64,000 nt of DNA from Salegentibacter salegens (GTDB taxonomy: Bacteria; Bacteroidota; Bacteroidia; Flavobacteriales; Flavobacteriaceae). The stretch spans positions 248,001 through 312,000 of the forward strand of contig NZ_LT670848.1 in NCBI RefSeq assembly GCF_900142975.1. The letters are read 5' to 3'. A program made the position numbers and the translations under genes. Shown here in pieces: positions 10,376 to 20,043 of this stretch (positions are counted from its first letter, which is position 1; every line of letters begins with the position of its first letter). The notes below the pieces were generated by a model, which saw only the letters and a list, made by a program, of their open reading frames with translations, was not told where the DNA came from and searched no databases.

Positions 10376-12625
10376 ATGGGATCAGTGTTAAAAGTTGTTT
10401 TTTCAGGATTATTGATTTTAGTTTCATTGAAAATAACTGCGCAGGATTTTGATCCTGTAAATTATGTAAATCCGTTTATCGGCACTTCAAATTACGGGGC
10501 GACAAACCCAGGTGCTATTGCTCCAAGGGGGATGGCAAGTGTTTCGCCTTTTAATGTTGCGGGAAGAATTGACCTTAACCCTTTAGAAAAAGACAGCCAG
10601 TGGTTGTCTAATCCTTATGTGTATGAAAATACTTTTTTAACCGGATTCAGCCATGTAAATATGAGCGGTGTGGGATGTCCAGACCTGGGGGTTATCATCA
10701 GCATGCCTACCACAGGAGCATTAGAAACGAATCACGTAAAATACGGTAGCACTTATTCTGAAGAAACAGCAAAAGCCGGATACTATTCGACAAATTTGAA
10801 TAAATATGATGTGAAAGTTGAAGCGACCGCCAGCACCAGAACAGGGGTTACACGGTATTCGTTTCCGGCAGGAAAATCCAACATTTTATTGAATTTAGGT
10901 TTGGGCTTAACCAACGAGCAGGGTGCTATGGCGCATGTAGTTTCCCCTACCGAGATCGAAGGGATGCGAATGATAGGAAGCTTCTGTTATAATAATGCTA
11001 AAGCAGCTTATCCGGTTTATTTTGTTGCAAAATTTTCTAAACCTGCTGATAATTTTGGGGTCTGGAAAACACCTTATAAATATGAAGGAGAAGAAGCGCA
11101 ATGGATGACTTACAATGGCAAAACCCGTATTAAGGAGGGATTTTCGCGAGAAGTAGTTGGGGACAGCATTGGAGCCTACATGACTTACGATTTTAGTGAG
11201 CCACAACAAGTGGAAGTTAAGATTGGAGTTTCTTATGTAAGCATGGAAAATGCGAGGGAAAACTTAGAAAAAGAAGTAGGAGATTCAACTTTTGAAGAAG
11301 TATATGCGCAAACAAAGGAAGAATGGAAAAAGAAATTGCGGGTTGTAGAGGTTGAAGGGGGCACTGAAGATGAAAAAACCATTTTCTATACCGCTTTATA
11401 TCATACTCAGATTCATCCTAATATATTGAATGACGTTAATGGTGAATACCCTGAAGTCGCTACAGGAAAAATTGGCAAAACCGAAGGGACACGATATACC
11501 ACTTTTTCCCTTTGGGATACTTATAGAAATTATCATCAATTAATGAGTTTGCTTTATCCACGGGAGCAAATAGAGATGGTGAAATCTATGCTTGAAATGT
11601 ACGATGAGAACGGTTGGTTACCAAAATGGGAGTTAAATTCAACTGAAACATTTACTATGGTTGGTGATCCTGCGGCAATTGTTTTAGCTGATACCTATTT
11701 ACGGGGACTTACTGATTTTAATGTGGATAAAGCTTATAAGGCCATGCTAAAAAGTGCTACTCAGATTGAAGAAAATCCTCTACGGCCCGGCCTTGAAGAA
11801 TATTTAAAAAATGGCTATGTAAGTGTAGATATGGGAGTGCCCGGTCCTGTTTCTGTTACCCAAGAATATAATGCTGCTGATTATGCAATTGCATTATTGG
11901 CGAAAGAGTTAGGGAAAAAAGAAGATCATGAAGTATTTAAAGAACGATCGATTTCTTATAGAAAGCTATATAATTCAGATTCAAAGTTTCTTCAACCTAA
12001 ACATATAAACGGAAACTGGCTGGAAGGTTTTGATCCTTTGGCCGGTGCAAATTTCACCAAAAATCCTGGATTTATTGAGGGCAATGCCTGGCAATATCTT
12101 TTTATGCTTTCGCACGATGCAGAGGGATTAATGCAACGAATGGGTGGAAAAGTGGCTTACGAGAAGAAATTGGATGCTGTTTTTAATGAAGGACAATTTG
12201 ATATGGCAAACGAACCCGATTTTGCTTATCCATACCTGTATAATTTTATTCCCGGAAGTGAGCATAAAGCTCAAAAAAGGGTCCAAGAGTTATTAAAAGG
12301 ATATTATAAAAATAGTCCCGATGGTTTGCCGGGCAATGACGATACTGGTACGATGAGTGCCTGGGCAGTATATAGTATGATGGGTTTTTATCCACTAGTG
12401 CCAGCTGAACCTACTTACTCCTTAACGGCACCAATTTTTGATAAAATTGATATTAAATTAAATACAGATTTCTATCCCCGGGAACGCCTTTTAATAAGAA
12501 AACAAGAAGCTTCTATGAATAAGGAAGGCGGAGAAATATTTCTTGATAATAATCCAATTAATACCTTCTTTATTAACCATGATGCTTTAATTAACGCTAA
12601 TGAACTATTATTTATTGAAGAATAG
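10376..12625 (+). CDS. GH92 alpha-mannosidase, secreted (copy B, divergent)
   Basis: GH92 protein of 749 residues with a Sec signal peptide ending ITAQ (residue about 23) and no lipobox, so probably periplasmic. The family opening is altered to YVNPFIGTSNYGATNPGA, where copies A and D have GHTYPGA. The acid region is IEGNAWQYLF and the acidic pair is GNDDTGTMSAW, with Thr in place of the usual Gln. The region aligned with HGNEPSHH reads MANEPDFAYPYLYN. These changes suggest a linkage preference different from copies A and D. Catalytic acids appear intact. It is the last gene before the SusD remnant and the IS256 element. Confidence 0.92.
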   Translation: MGSVLKVVFSGLLILVSLKITAQDFDPVNYVNPFIGTSNYGATNPGAIAPRGMASVSPFNVAGRIDLNPLEKDSQWLSNPYVYENTFLTGFSHVNMSGVGCPDLGVIISMPTTGALETNHVKYGSTYSEETAKAGYYSTNLNKYDVKVEATASTRTGVTRYSFPAGKSNILLNLGLGLTNEQGAMAHVVSPTEIEGMRMIGSFCYNNAKAAYPVYFVAKFSKPADNFGVWKTPYKYEGEEAQWMTYNGKTRIKEGFSREVVGDSIGAYMTYDFSEPQQVEVKIGVSYVSMENARENLEKEVGDSTFEEVYAQTKEEWKKKLRVVEVEGGTEDEKTIFYTALYHTQIHPNILNDVNGEYPEVATGKIGKTEGTRYTTFSLWDTYRNYHQLMSLLYPREQIEMVKSMLEMYDENGWLPKWELNSTETFTMVGDPAAIVLADTYLRGLTDFNVDKAYKAMLKSATQIEENPLRPGLEEYLKNGYVSVDMGVPGPVSVTQEYNAADYAIALLAKELGKKEDHEVFKERSISYRKLYNSDSKFLQPKHINGNWLEGFDPLAGANFTKNPGFIEGNAWQYLFMLSHDAEGLMQRMGGKVAYEKKLDAVFNEGQFDMANEPDFAYPYLYNFIPGSEHKAQKRVQELLKGYYKNSPDGLPGNDDTGTMSAWAVYSMMGFYPLVPAEPTYSLTAPIFDKIDIKLNTDFYPRERLLIRKQEASMNKEGGEIFLDNNPINTFFINHDALINANELLFIEE

Positions 12626-12675
12626 GAGTAAAACACTACACATATGCACTGAAATTATTCATTAATCTATTTTAT

Positions 12676-12828
12676 AACAAGGGAAATGTTACCAACGGAA
12701 CAATTCCCAGAAGATTAACTTACATGACTTCAGAACAATCAACTAATGCGGAAAATTACAATGTGGCTATCCAATCTTAGGGACCAGATTTACTAACCAC
12801 TAGAATATGGTGAGATGTTGAACAATAA
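12676..12828 (+). pseudogene. 3' remnant of a SusD/RagB gene
   Basis: The frame reads NGTIPRRLTYMTSEQSTN, then ENYNVAIQS-stop-GPDLLTTRIW-stop-DVEQ-stop. This matches the C-terminus of SusD-like lipoproteins, which commonly end in PxRLxYPTSEQxxN and then LTTRIWWD; the first stop follows AIQS and the second replaces the second Trp of WWD. Only about 50 codons are recognisable and two stops interrupt them. The upstream 50 bases give a loosely SusD-like frame without firm homology. It implies that a second SusC/SusD pair once stood between copy B and the GH3 gene. Confidence 0.75.
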
Positions 12829-13006
12829 AATTACAAAGATGACTGCTCTTATATAAGGCCCTGGAAGAGTAAAATCCAGAATAATAAAGGAATAAAGGAT
12901 GGTGGTTTTTAAATAAAGGACTGTCTTATTAAAAACGAAAATTTTATCTAGAATGATAGAATTTATAAGGCTAAAGCCTAAACAAGAAATTAAATGTATT
13001 AGTTAG

Positions 13007-13310
13007 GGGAGTGTTAGCTCAACTCTGTCTGCTTCTTCTCCCGGGGGTACCCCCGGGAGAAGAAAATTTTAGTTTTTCGTTTCATTGGTGGCTAAGTCCA
13101 ACTCTAGCCGACCTTCAAATTTAATAGCTAATTGTTGAACTACCAAACCCCAGTTCTGCAGTGGGGCGTTCCATTTCTTTTCAATTCTTCTGGTAGCTAG
13201 GTAAACCAGCTTCAATAGTGCCATATCATTGGTAAAAGCGCCTTTGGTCTTGGTTACTTTTCTTACCTGCCGGTGAAAAGCCTCTACGGCATTTGTGGTG
13301 TATATGAGTT
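13007..13310. repeat. 304-bp tandem duplicate of the IS256 end
   Basis: These 304 bases are repeated without any difference that I can see directly next to themselves at 13311-13614. The unit contains the outer inverted repeat of the IS, the long palindrome and the last about 80 codons of the transposase (minus strand). It therefore looks like a second, truncated copy of the same IS end in direct orientation. It could come from slippage, unequal recombination, or two insertions followed by deletion. Confidence 0.9.
13033..13064. terminator. Perfect 32-bp palindrome, copy 1
   Basis: A perfect inverted repeat from TTCTTCTCCCGGGGG through the centre GTAC to the matching arm. It is extremely GC rich against a low-GC background. 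It lies in the truncated IS copy and is identical to the one at 13337-13368. On the minus strand it follows the transposase stop and could terminate transcription or block read-through into the IS. Confidence 0.7.
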
Positions 13311-13336
13311 GGGAGTGTTAGCTCAACTCTGTCTGC

Positions 13337-13368
13337 TTCTTCTCCCGGGGGTACCCCCGGGAGAAGAA
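13337..13368 (-). terminator. Perfect 32-bp palindrome after the transposase gene
   Basis: The second copy of the GC-rich palindrome, placed four bases beyond the transposase stop codon on the minus strand. With the flanking A/T tract (AAAATTTTAG on the plus strand) it would form a very stable hairpin at the 3' end of the transposase mRNA. Confidence 0.7.
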
Positions 13369-13372
13369 AATT

Positions 13373-14611
13373 TTAGTTTTTCGTTTCATTGGTGGCTAAG
13401 TCCAACTCTAGCCGACCTTCAAATTTAATAGCTAATTGTTGAACTACCAAACCCCAGTTCTGCAGTGGGGCGTTCCATTTCTTTTCAATTCTTCTGGTAG
13501 CTAGGTAAACCAGCTTCAATAGTGCCATATCATTGGTAAAAGCGCCTTTGGTCTTGGTTACTTTTCTTACCTGCCGGTGAAAAGCCTCTACGGCATTTGT
13601 GGTGTATATGAGTTTTCTAATGGGTGCGGTATATTCAAAATAAGCACTCAATCGGTCCCAGTTATCATTCCAGGAACGGATCACTATGGGATATCTTTTG
13701 CCCCATTTTTCTTCCAGATCCAGTAAAGCCGATTCAGCCTGGTCTTTGGTGTCAGCCTTGTACACCAGTTTAAGGTCTTTCATAAAATCTTTTTGATCCT
13801 TACTGGCCACATACTTCATACTATTGCGGATCTGGTGGACAATACATAGCTGAATATCAGTCTTGGGATAAACAGAATGAATGGCTTCACTAAAGCCCGT
13901 AAGATTATCCGTACAGGCAATCAGAATATCTTTTAAGCCACGGTTGTTTAATTGGGTCAGCACCTGAAGCCAAAAATTGGCCCCTTCACTTTCCGAGATA
14001 TACATACCCAGCACTTCCTTTCTTCCAGCTTTATTTATTCCTAAAATATTATACAAGGCCTTGTGCTTTACTTTGCCTTCTTCGCGTACCTTGAAGTGCA
14101 TCGCGTCGAGCCATAGGATGCAATATACCGGCTCCAAGGGGCGATCCTGCCATTCCTTAACCTTGGGAATCACCCGGTCCGTAATATCACTTAGAACGTG
14201 TGTGGATATCTTGGAATCATACATTTCCTCTATATGAGCTGAGATATCCCGCAGGCTATTGCCCATCCCGTACATGCCTATAATCTGCTTTTCTAAATTA
14301 TCGGCCAGGATACGCTGGCGTTTCGCTACGATCTCCGGCTCAAAGGTACTGTTACGATCCTGGGGCGTGTTAATGGTGACGTCCCCTTGGCTGCTCTTTA
14401 GGGTCTTTTTGCCTTTGCCATTACGCTTATTACCTGCTTTTGAGCCTTTTTCTTCATCGGAAAGGTGCGAAGACATTTCTGCTTCCAGGGCCTCTTCCAT
14501 AAACTCCCTAAGCATTGGAGCAAAAGCGCCGTTTTTGCCGGTTAGGGATTCTCCTGATAAAAATTGTTTTAATGCTTTTTCCTTTAATTCCTTAATCTCT
14601 TCTTGTGTCAT
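13373..14611 (-). CDS. IS256-family (mutator) transposase
   Basis: Intact DDE transposase of 412 residues. The three catalytic acids are visible: Asp in ILWLDAMHFK (about residue 169), Asp in ACTDNLTGFSEAI (about 235) and Glu in TTNAVEAFHRQVRK (about 343). The family helix motif IVHQIRNSMKYV follows the second Asp. The N-terminal part has the usual AEMSSHLSDEEKG segment and a basic KRNGKGKKTLK stretch for DNA binding. No frameshift or internal stop is present, so the element may still be active. It runs against the direction of the surrounding PUL genes. Confidence 0.95.
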   Translation of the reverse strand: MTQEEIKELKEKALKQFLSGESLTGKNGAFAPMLREFMEEALEAEMSSHLSDEEKGSKAGNKRNGKGKKTLKSSQGDVTINTPQDRNSTFEPEIVAKRQRILADNLEKQIIGMYGMGNSLRDISAHIEEMYDSKISTHVLSDITDRVIPKVKEWQDRPLEPVYCILWLDAMHFKVREEGKVKHKALYNILGINKAGRKEVLGMYISESEGANFWLQVLTQLNNRGLKDILIACTDNLTGFSEAIHSVYPKTDIQLCIVHQIRNSMKYVASKDQKDFMKDLKLVYKADTKDQAESALLDLEEKWGKRYPIVIRSWNDNWDRLSAYFEYTAPIRKLIYTTNAVEAFHRQVRKVTKTKGAFTNDMALLKLVYLATRRIEKKWNAPLQNWGLVVQQLAIKFEGRLELDLATNETKN

Positions 14612-14709
14612 AATCTAGTCTAAAAATTTTAATTTAATTTTCAAAGTCTAGACAGACTTGAGATTACACCCTCTGAAAACCGGCCGGTTTTCTTTTTAAA
14701 ATAAAATTG

Positions 14710-17097
14710 ATGAAAAAAATTTGCATTTGTTTTTTACTTATTTCTAATGTTCTGCTAAGTCAGGAGCTAAAAAATGCGGCTTATAAAGATGCATCTTTAA
14801 GTGTGGAAGCACGAGTAGATGATCTTTTAGCTCTAATGACCTTAGAGGAGAAGATAGGTCAGCTCACGACTCCACTTGGTTGGAAGATGTATACAAAGAG
14901 TAGGAATAAAGCAGTTATTAGTGAGCTTTATAAAAAAGAAATTAAAACCCGGCATATCGGCGGTTTGTGGGGATTGCTTAGGGCAGACCCCTGGACGCAA
15001 AAAACACTGGAAACCGGCCTTCACCCCAAAGAAGCGGCTAAAATCACGAATGAGATCCAAAAATATGTAATGGAGAACAGTCGTCTGGGAATTCCTCTCT
15101 TGCTGGAAGAAGAAGCCATGCATGGTCATATGGCCGTTGGGACTACCGTTTTCCCAACCGCAATTGGTCAGGCAAGCACCTGGAATCCCGATCTCATTAA
15201 GAAAATGGCAGAAGCTATAGCCGAAGAAATAAGAGCACAGGGTGCAAATGTGGGTTATGGTCCCATAGTAGATTTGGCAAGAGATCCTAGATGGTCCCGG
15301 GTAGAAGAAACATTTGGCGAAGATCCTTACCTAATTTCAGAAATGGGAAAATCTATAATTTCCGGATTTCAGGGAAACACAGCAGAAGACCTTAGAAATG
15401 GAAAGCACGTGGCTGCTACTTTAAAACATTTTGCCGCGTATGGAGTTTCAGAAGGAGGGCATAATGGCGGCGCGGTTTATATAGGTGAACGAGATTTATT
15501 CCAGAATTTTATGTATCCGGTGAAGGAAGCGGTGGATCTGGGAATCCTTTCCATTATGACGGCATATAGTTCTATTGATGGAATCCCAAGTACAGCCCAC
15601 AAAAAATTACTCACGAATACTTTGAGAGAAGATTGGGGATTTGAGGGCTTTGTGATTTCAGATCTTGGGAGTATTGAAGGACTTCTGGGAAGCCACCATA
15701 TTGTTGCTAATGAGGAAGATGCCGCGGCAGTTGCTATGAATGCCGGTGTAGATGCAGATCTTGGAGGAAATGGTTTTGATGATGCTCTAATGAGTGCTGT
15801 AAAAGCAGATAAAGTTTCTGAAGATAGAATAGATGAAGCAGTAAGAAGAGTGCTTGGGGTAAAATTTAAATTAGGACTTTTTGATAATCCCTATGTTGAT
15901 GTTGAAAATGCGGGAAGCGTTGTTCGAAATCCAGATCATATAGAACTGGCTAGGGAAGTCGCTCTACAGTCGGTGACTATGCTAAAAAACGAAAATAAGC
16001 TTTTGCCGTTAAGTAAGAATCTTAAAAATATCGCGGTAATCGGTTCTAATGCCGATATGCAATATAACCAGTTGGGAGATTATACGGCACCTCAGGCAAA
16101 AGATAATATCGTTACTTTTCTGGAAGGAATTCAGAATAAAATGCCACAGGCAAACATTCGGTATGTAAAGGGAACCGCCGTACGTGATACCACTCAGACT
16201 AACATACCGGCAGCTATAGAGGCAGCCAAAAGCGCTGAAGTTGCCATAGTTGTTTTAGGAGGTTCCAGTGCGCGGGATTTCAAAACAGAATATCAGGAAA
16301 CTGGAGCAGCAATGGTGTCTTCTTCAGAAGATGAAATTTTAAGCGATATGGAAAGCGGTGAAGGTTACGATCGCTCAACCTTACAATTAATGGGGAAACA
16401 ACTGGAATTATTACAGGCCGTTGTCGCTACAGGTACCCCAACGGTTTTAGTTCTTATTAAAGGCAGGCCCTTATTGCTAAACTGGTCTTCAGAAAATGCC
16501 CCTGCTATTCTGGATGCATGGTATCCGGGCCAGGAAGGTGGAAATGCCATTGCCGATGTGCTGTTCGGGGATTTTAATCCTGCAGGGAGATTGCCGGTTT
16601 CAGTTCCAAAATCTGTAGGGCAGTTGCCCGTTTATTATAATCACTGGGCTCCGGAACGCAGGGATTATGTAGAAATAGATGCTAAACCATTATATCCTTT
16701 TGGTTACGGATTAAGTTATTCAGAATTTGAATATTCAGATTTAAAGGTATCTGTAGAAGCTAAGGGCGTCAATACTAAAGTGAATCTGAGTTTAAAAGTT
16801 AAGAATATCAGCGATAAAGATGGAGATGAGGTGGTACAGCTGTATTTAAGGGATATGGTGAGTAGTGTACTTAGCCCCGTGAAGCAATTAAGAGGCTTTG
16901 AACGGGTTTCAATCAAATCTGGCGAAACTAAGACCATAAATTTTGAAATCCTTCCGAAAGAATTATCCCTGTTTAATGTGGATATGGAGCAAGTAGCAGA
17001 ATCAGGAGAATTTAAAGTAATGATAGGAGCTTCTTCTGAAGATATTAGGTTGGAAACTACTTTTGAACTATCAGAAAATATAACTATTAATAAATAA
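14710..17097 (+). CDS. GH3 beta-glycosidase, secreted
   Basis: GH3 enzyme of 795 residues. I chose the ATG at 14710 over the in-frame TTG just before it because it gives a compact signal peptide (KKICICFLLISNVLLSQ). Domain order: GH3 barrel (about 25-370), alpha/beta sandwich (about 400-620), fibronectin III-like domain (about 680-760). The nucleophile is Asp318 in VISDLGSIEG. GH3 covers beta-glucosidases, xylosidases and N-acetylglucosaminidases; this three-domain form favours beta-glucoside or beta-xyloside substrates, so its role in an N-glycan locus is open. The IS256 end lies about 37 bases upstream, so expression may now depend on the IS. GH29 follows after 12 bases. Confidence 0.9.
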   Translation: MKKICICFLLISNVLLSQELKNAAYKDASLSVEARVDDLLALMTLEEKIGQLTTPLGWKMYTKSRNKAVISELYKKEIKTRHIGGLWGLLRADPWTQKTLETGLHPKEAAKITNEIQKYVMENSRLGIPLLLEEEAMHGHMAVGTTVFPTAIGQASTWNPDLIKKMAEAIAEEIRAQGANVGYGPIVDLARDPRWSRVEETFGEDPYLISEMGKSIISGFQGNTAEDLRNGKHVAATLKHFAAYGVSEGGHNGGAVYIGERDLFQNFMYPVKEAVDLGILSIMTAYSSIDGIPSTAHKKLLTNTLREDWGFEGFVISDLGSIEGLLGSHHIVANEEDAAAVAMNAGVDADLGGNGFDDALMSAVKADKVSEDRIDEAVRRVLGVKFKLGLFDNPYVDVENAGSVVRNPDHIELAREVALQSVTMLKNENKLLPLSKNLKNIAVIGSNADMQYNQLGDYTAPQAKDNIVTFLEGIQNKMPQANIRYVKGTAVRDTTQTNIPAAIEAAKSAEVAIVVLGGSSARDFKTEYQETGAAMVSSSEDEILSDMESGEGYDRSTLQLMGKQLELLQAVVATGTPTVLVLIKGRPLLLNWSSENAPAILDAWYPGQEGGNAIADVLFGDFNPAGRLPVSVPKSVGQLPVYYNHWAPERRDYVEIDAKPLYPFGYGLSYSEFEYSDLKVSVEAKGVNTKVNLSLKVKNISDKDGDEVVQLYLRDMVSSVLSPVKQLRGFERVSIKSGETKTINFEILPKELSLFNVDMEQVAESGEFKVMIGASSEDIRLETTFELSENITINK

Positions 17098-17109
17098 AGA
17101 AATTATAGG

Positions 17110-18552
17110 ATGCTGAAAATCAATAAATTTAAAGCCGTTTTAGTTTTTGCCGTGGCGTTTACATTTCAGTTTATCCAGGCACAGGATGAGCAGGGTGTGC
17201 ACCAGAGATCTGAAGCCTATATGGCACCAACAGATCCTTTAGTGAAGGAAAAACTTTCAAAGTGGGAAAACCAGAAGTTTGGAATGTTGATCCACTGGGG
17301 AGTGTATTCGGTTCCGGGAATTATGGAATCCTGGAATTTATGTTCAGAGTCATGGATAGAGCGTGATAGCACTATTGCTTATAACGATTATAAGAAATGG
17401 TACTGGAACTTAGATAAAATTTTTAATCCGGTAAATTTTGATCCTGATAGCTGGGCAGATGCAGCTGAGACGGCCGGGATGAAATATATGGTTTTTACTA
17501 CGAAGCACCATGACGGTTTTAATATGTTCAATACCCAGCAAACAGATTATAAAATTACCAATGGCCCATTTCAAAATCATCCCAAAGCCAACGTAGCGAA
17601 ACATATTTTTGAAGCTTTTAGGAAAAAGGACTTTATGATTGGCGCGTATTTCTCAAAACCTGACTGGCATTCACAATATTTCTGGTGGGATAAATATGCC
17701 ACGCCAAATAGAAATGCAAACTACGACATTGAGAAATACGACTGGCGTTGGAATAAATTTAAAGAGTTTTCCTTCAACCAAATTAGCGAGTTGATGCACG
17801 ATTATGGCAGTATTGATATTCTTTGGTTAGATGGTGGCTGGATACGGCCAAAAGAAACGGTAAATGATGAGGTTAGGGCCTGGGGAGCTCCAATTCCTGA
17901 AGCCAGCCAGGAGATAGATATGCCAAAAATTGCAGAAATGGCAAGGGAAGCCCAGCCGGGGATAATCTTTGCAGATCGCACAGTGCACGGCCCTTACGAA
18001 AACTATCAAACCCCCGAGCGTAAAATTCCTGAAACCAAACTGGATAATCCCTGGGAAAGCAGTTTGCCATTGGGTAATAACTGGGGATATGTACCAAACG
18101 ATCCTTTTAAATCGCCTACCGCGGTTATTCATAATCTTATTGAAGTTGTTGCCAAAGGAGGAAACTTGCTCTTAGGAGTTGGTCCAAAGCCCGATGGAAC
18201 TTTACCTCTGGAAGTAATTGATAAACTGGAAAAGATAGGAAGCTGGTTGGATAAAAATGGGGAGGCTATTTACGATACTCACGCTATAGATAATTATCAG
18301 GATGGGAATATTTTTTTTACTGAAAAAGGGAATAAACAGTATACAATTGTAATTTTAGAAGAAGGAAAAGAAATTCCGAAATCAGTTAGCTGGGCTAAAA
18401 ATTTACCCTCAGAAAATGCAAAGATCAGATTACTTCAAACCGGTAAAAAAGTTGACTTTAAAATAAAGGGAGATAATGTAGAGATTAGGCTTCCTAAAGA
18501 GATTCGTTCGGCTAAGAACAGTGCAGCAATCGCTTTTTCCATAGAAAATTAG
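17110..18552 (+). CDS. GH29 alpha-L-fucosidase, secreted
   Basis: Retaining alpha-L-fucosidase of 480 residues with a signal peptide ending FIQAQ (about residue 25). Typical GH29 features: FGMLIHWGVYSVPG (about 57-70), YMVFTTKHHDGFNMF, and the nucleophile Asp241 in ILWLDGGW. No C-terminal binding module is present; a short beta domain ends the protein. It would remove core or antennary fucose from N-glycans. It lies 12 bases after GH3 and 6 bases before the second, broken GH29 gene, so the three were one transcription unit. Confidence 0.93.
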   Translation: MLKINKFKAVLVFAVAFTFQFIQAQDEQGVHQRSEAYMAPTDPLVKEKLSKWENQKFGMLIHWGVYSVPGIMESWNLCSESWIERDSTIAYNDYKKWYWNLDKIFNPVNFDPDSWADAAETAGMKYMVFTTKHHDGFNMFNTQQTDYKITNGPFQNHPKANVAKHIFEAFRKKDFMIGAYFSKPDWHSQYFWWDKYATPNRNANYDIEKYDWRWNKFKEFSFNQISELMHDYGSIDILWLDGGWIRPKETVNDEVRAWGAPIPEASQEIDMPKIAEMAREAQPGIIFADRTVHGPYENYQTPERKIPETKLDNPWESSLPLGNNWGYVPNDPFKSPTAVIHNLIEVVAKGGNLLLGVGPKPDGTLPLEVIDKLEKIGSWLDKNGEAIYDTHAIDNYQDGNIFFTEKGNKQYTIVILEEGKEIPKSVSWAKNLPSENAKIRLLQTGKKVDFKIKGDNVEIRLPKEIRSAKNSAAIAFSIEN

Positions 18553-18558
18553 ACAAAA

Positions 18559-20019
18559 ATGTTTAAGAAACTAAATAAAACAATAGCAGGTATTTTTATA
18601 GTAACACTGGCATTTTCCTGTGAGGAAAATAAACAGGTGGAAACGCCTGAAGCAGTGGGGCCAACACCTTCCCGGGAGCAACTGGACTGGCATAATATGG
18701 AAATGAATGCTTTTATTCATTTTACCACCAATACTTTTACAGATAAAGAATGGGGATATGGAGATGAATCCCCGGAGGTTTTTAATCCAAAAGATATCGA
18801 TATAGACCAATGGATGCAAACCTTGAAAAAAGCAGGTTTTAAAGGGGTGATCCTTACTGCCAAACACCACGATGGCTTTGCTTTGTATCCTTCGGATTAT
18901 ACTGAACATGATATAGCCAATTCTCCTTATAAGGATGGTGAAGGAGATTTGGTAAAAGAAGTTGCAGAATCTGCCCGGGAACACGGTTTGAAATTCGGAA
19001 TTTATCTTTCTCCCTGGGATAGAAACCGCGCCGATTATGGGGAGGCATCTTATATTGAATATTATAGAAATCAGCTTAAAGAGGTGTTTACTAACTATGG
19101 GAATATTTTTGAAATGTGGTTTGACGGCGCCAATGGCGGTGACGGTTATTACGGAGGAGCTGATGAAGAACGGCGTATAGACAAACAAAATTATTACGAC
19201 TGGCCAACAACTTTAGCGATGGTTGAAGAGATTCAACCATCAGTATTATTTTTTAGTGATGCCGGGCCCGATCTTCGTTGGGTAGGAAATGAAGACGGAA
19301 TTGGAGGAAAAACCAATTGGAATATGATTACGCCCGATACCCTTTATGCGGGGAAAGCAGGAATTGGTGATATTCTGTAAACCGGTTCTGAAGATGGAAC
19401 CGAATGGATCCCTGCAGAGGTTAATACTTCTATTCGTCCGGATTGGTTTTACCACGAAAATGAGGATTCACTGGTTAAAACTCCGCAAGAATTATTTCAG
19501 GTTTATCTTCAGTCTGTAGGGCGGGGATCAACCTTGTTACTTAATGTTCCACCAGATAAACGCGGACTTTTCCACGAGAATGATGTGGAGTCATTACTGG
19601 GAATGCGCAGAATTATTGATAGTGTATTTGCCAATAATTTAGCTAAAAATGCACAAGTTTCGGTAAGTTACTATCGGGGAGAAAATGAAAATTTTTCTGC
19701 CGAAAATTTGATCGATGGAGATCCTGAAACTTTCTGGGCAACCAATGATGATACTATCCAATCTTCTGTAGAAGTAGCATTTGAAAAAGAACAGGAGGTG
19801 AATTATGTTTTGCTTCAGGAGTATATAAAATTAGGACAGCGAATTATAAGCTTTAATGTGGAAGCAAAAGTAGATGGCGAATGGAAAGAGGTTGCTGAAG
19901 GTACAAGTATAGGATATAAGCGAATTCTTGAAATCCCTTCAGTAAAAACTAAGGCAATAAAGATTAATTTTAAAGATGCCAGGGCAAGCCCTGTAGTTTC
20001 TAATCTTGAAATTTATTAA
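18559..20019 (+). pseudogene. Second GH29 alpha-L-fucosidase, split by an in-frame stop
   Basis: A 486-codon GH29 gene with one TAA at 19378-19380 and no frame change. Upstream (273 codons): lipobox region FSC near residue 21, MNAFIHFTTNTFTDKEWGYG, ILTAKHHDGFALYPSDY and nucleophile Asp189 in EMWFDGANGGDG. Downstream in the same frame: TGSEDGTEWIPAEVNTSIRP, RPDWFYHENED and RGSTLLLNVPPDKRG, all standard GH29, then an F5/8-type C domain (about 365-486). The stop lies between catalytic core parts, so the shortened product would lack the end of the barrel. It differs in type from the upstream GH29 and is closer to the binding-module form. Confidence 0.9.
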
Positions 20020-20043
20020 ATAACCTGATTATTTTACTTATAG

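Larger units (their letters stand above)
13311..14673 (-). mobile_element. IS256-family insertion sequence, full copy
   Basis: The element has one intact transposase and imperfect terminal inverted repeats. The left end reads GTGTTAGCTCAACTCTGTCT and the complement of the right end reads GTGTAATCTCAAGTCTGTCT, preceded by GGGA and GAGG. Length is about 1.36 kb, normal for IS256. I see no clean 8-9 bp target duplication, which fits the rearranged left side (304-bp duplicate, SusD remnant). The right end is only about 37 bases from the GH3 ATG, so the IS has replaced the natural upstream region of that gene. Confidence 0.85.

Noticed and set aside
18571..19188. 205-codon open frame on the minus strand opposite the broken GH29
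   Set aside because: It is antisense to a clear GH29 reading frame, has no recognisable motif, and its length follows from the codon pattern of the real gene.
19534..20019. 161-codon frame as an independent F5/8-type C protein
   Set aside because: It is in the same frame as the upstream GH29 part and continues GH29 sequence from 19381 on; only a TAA divides them.
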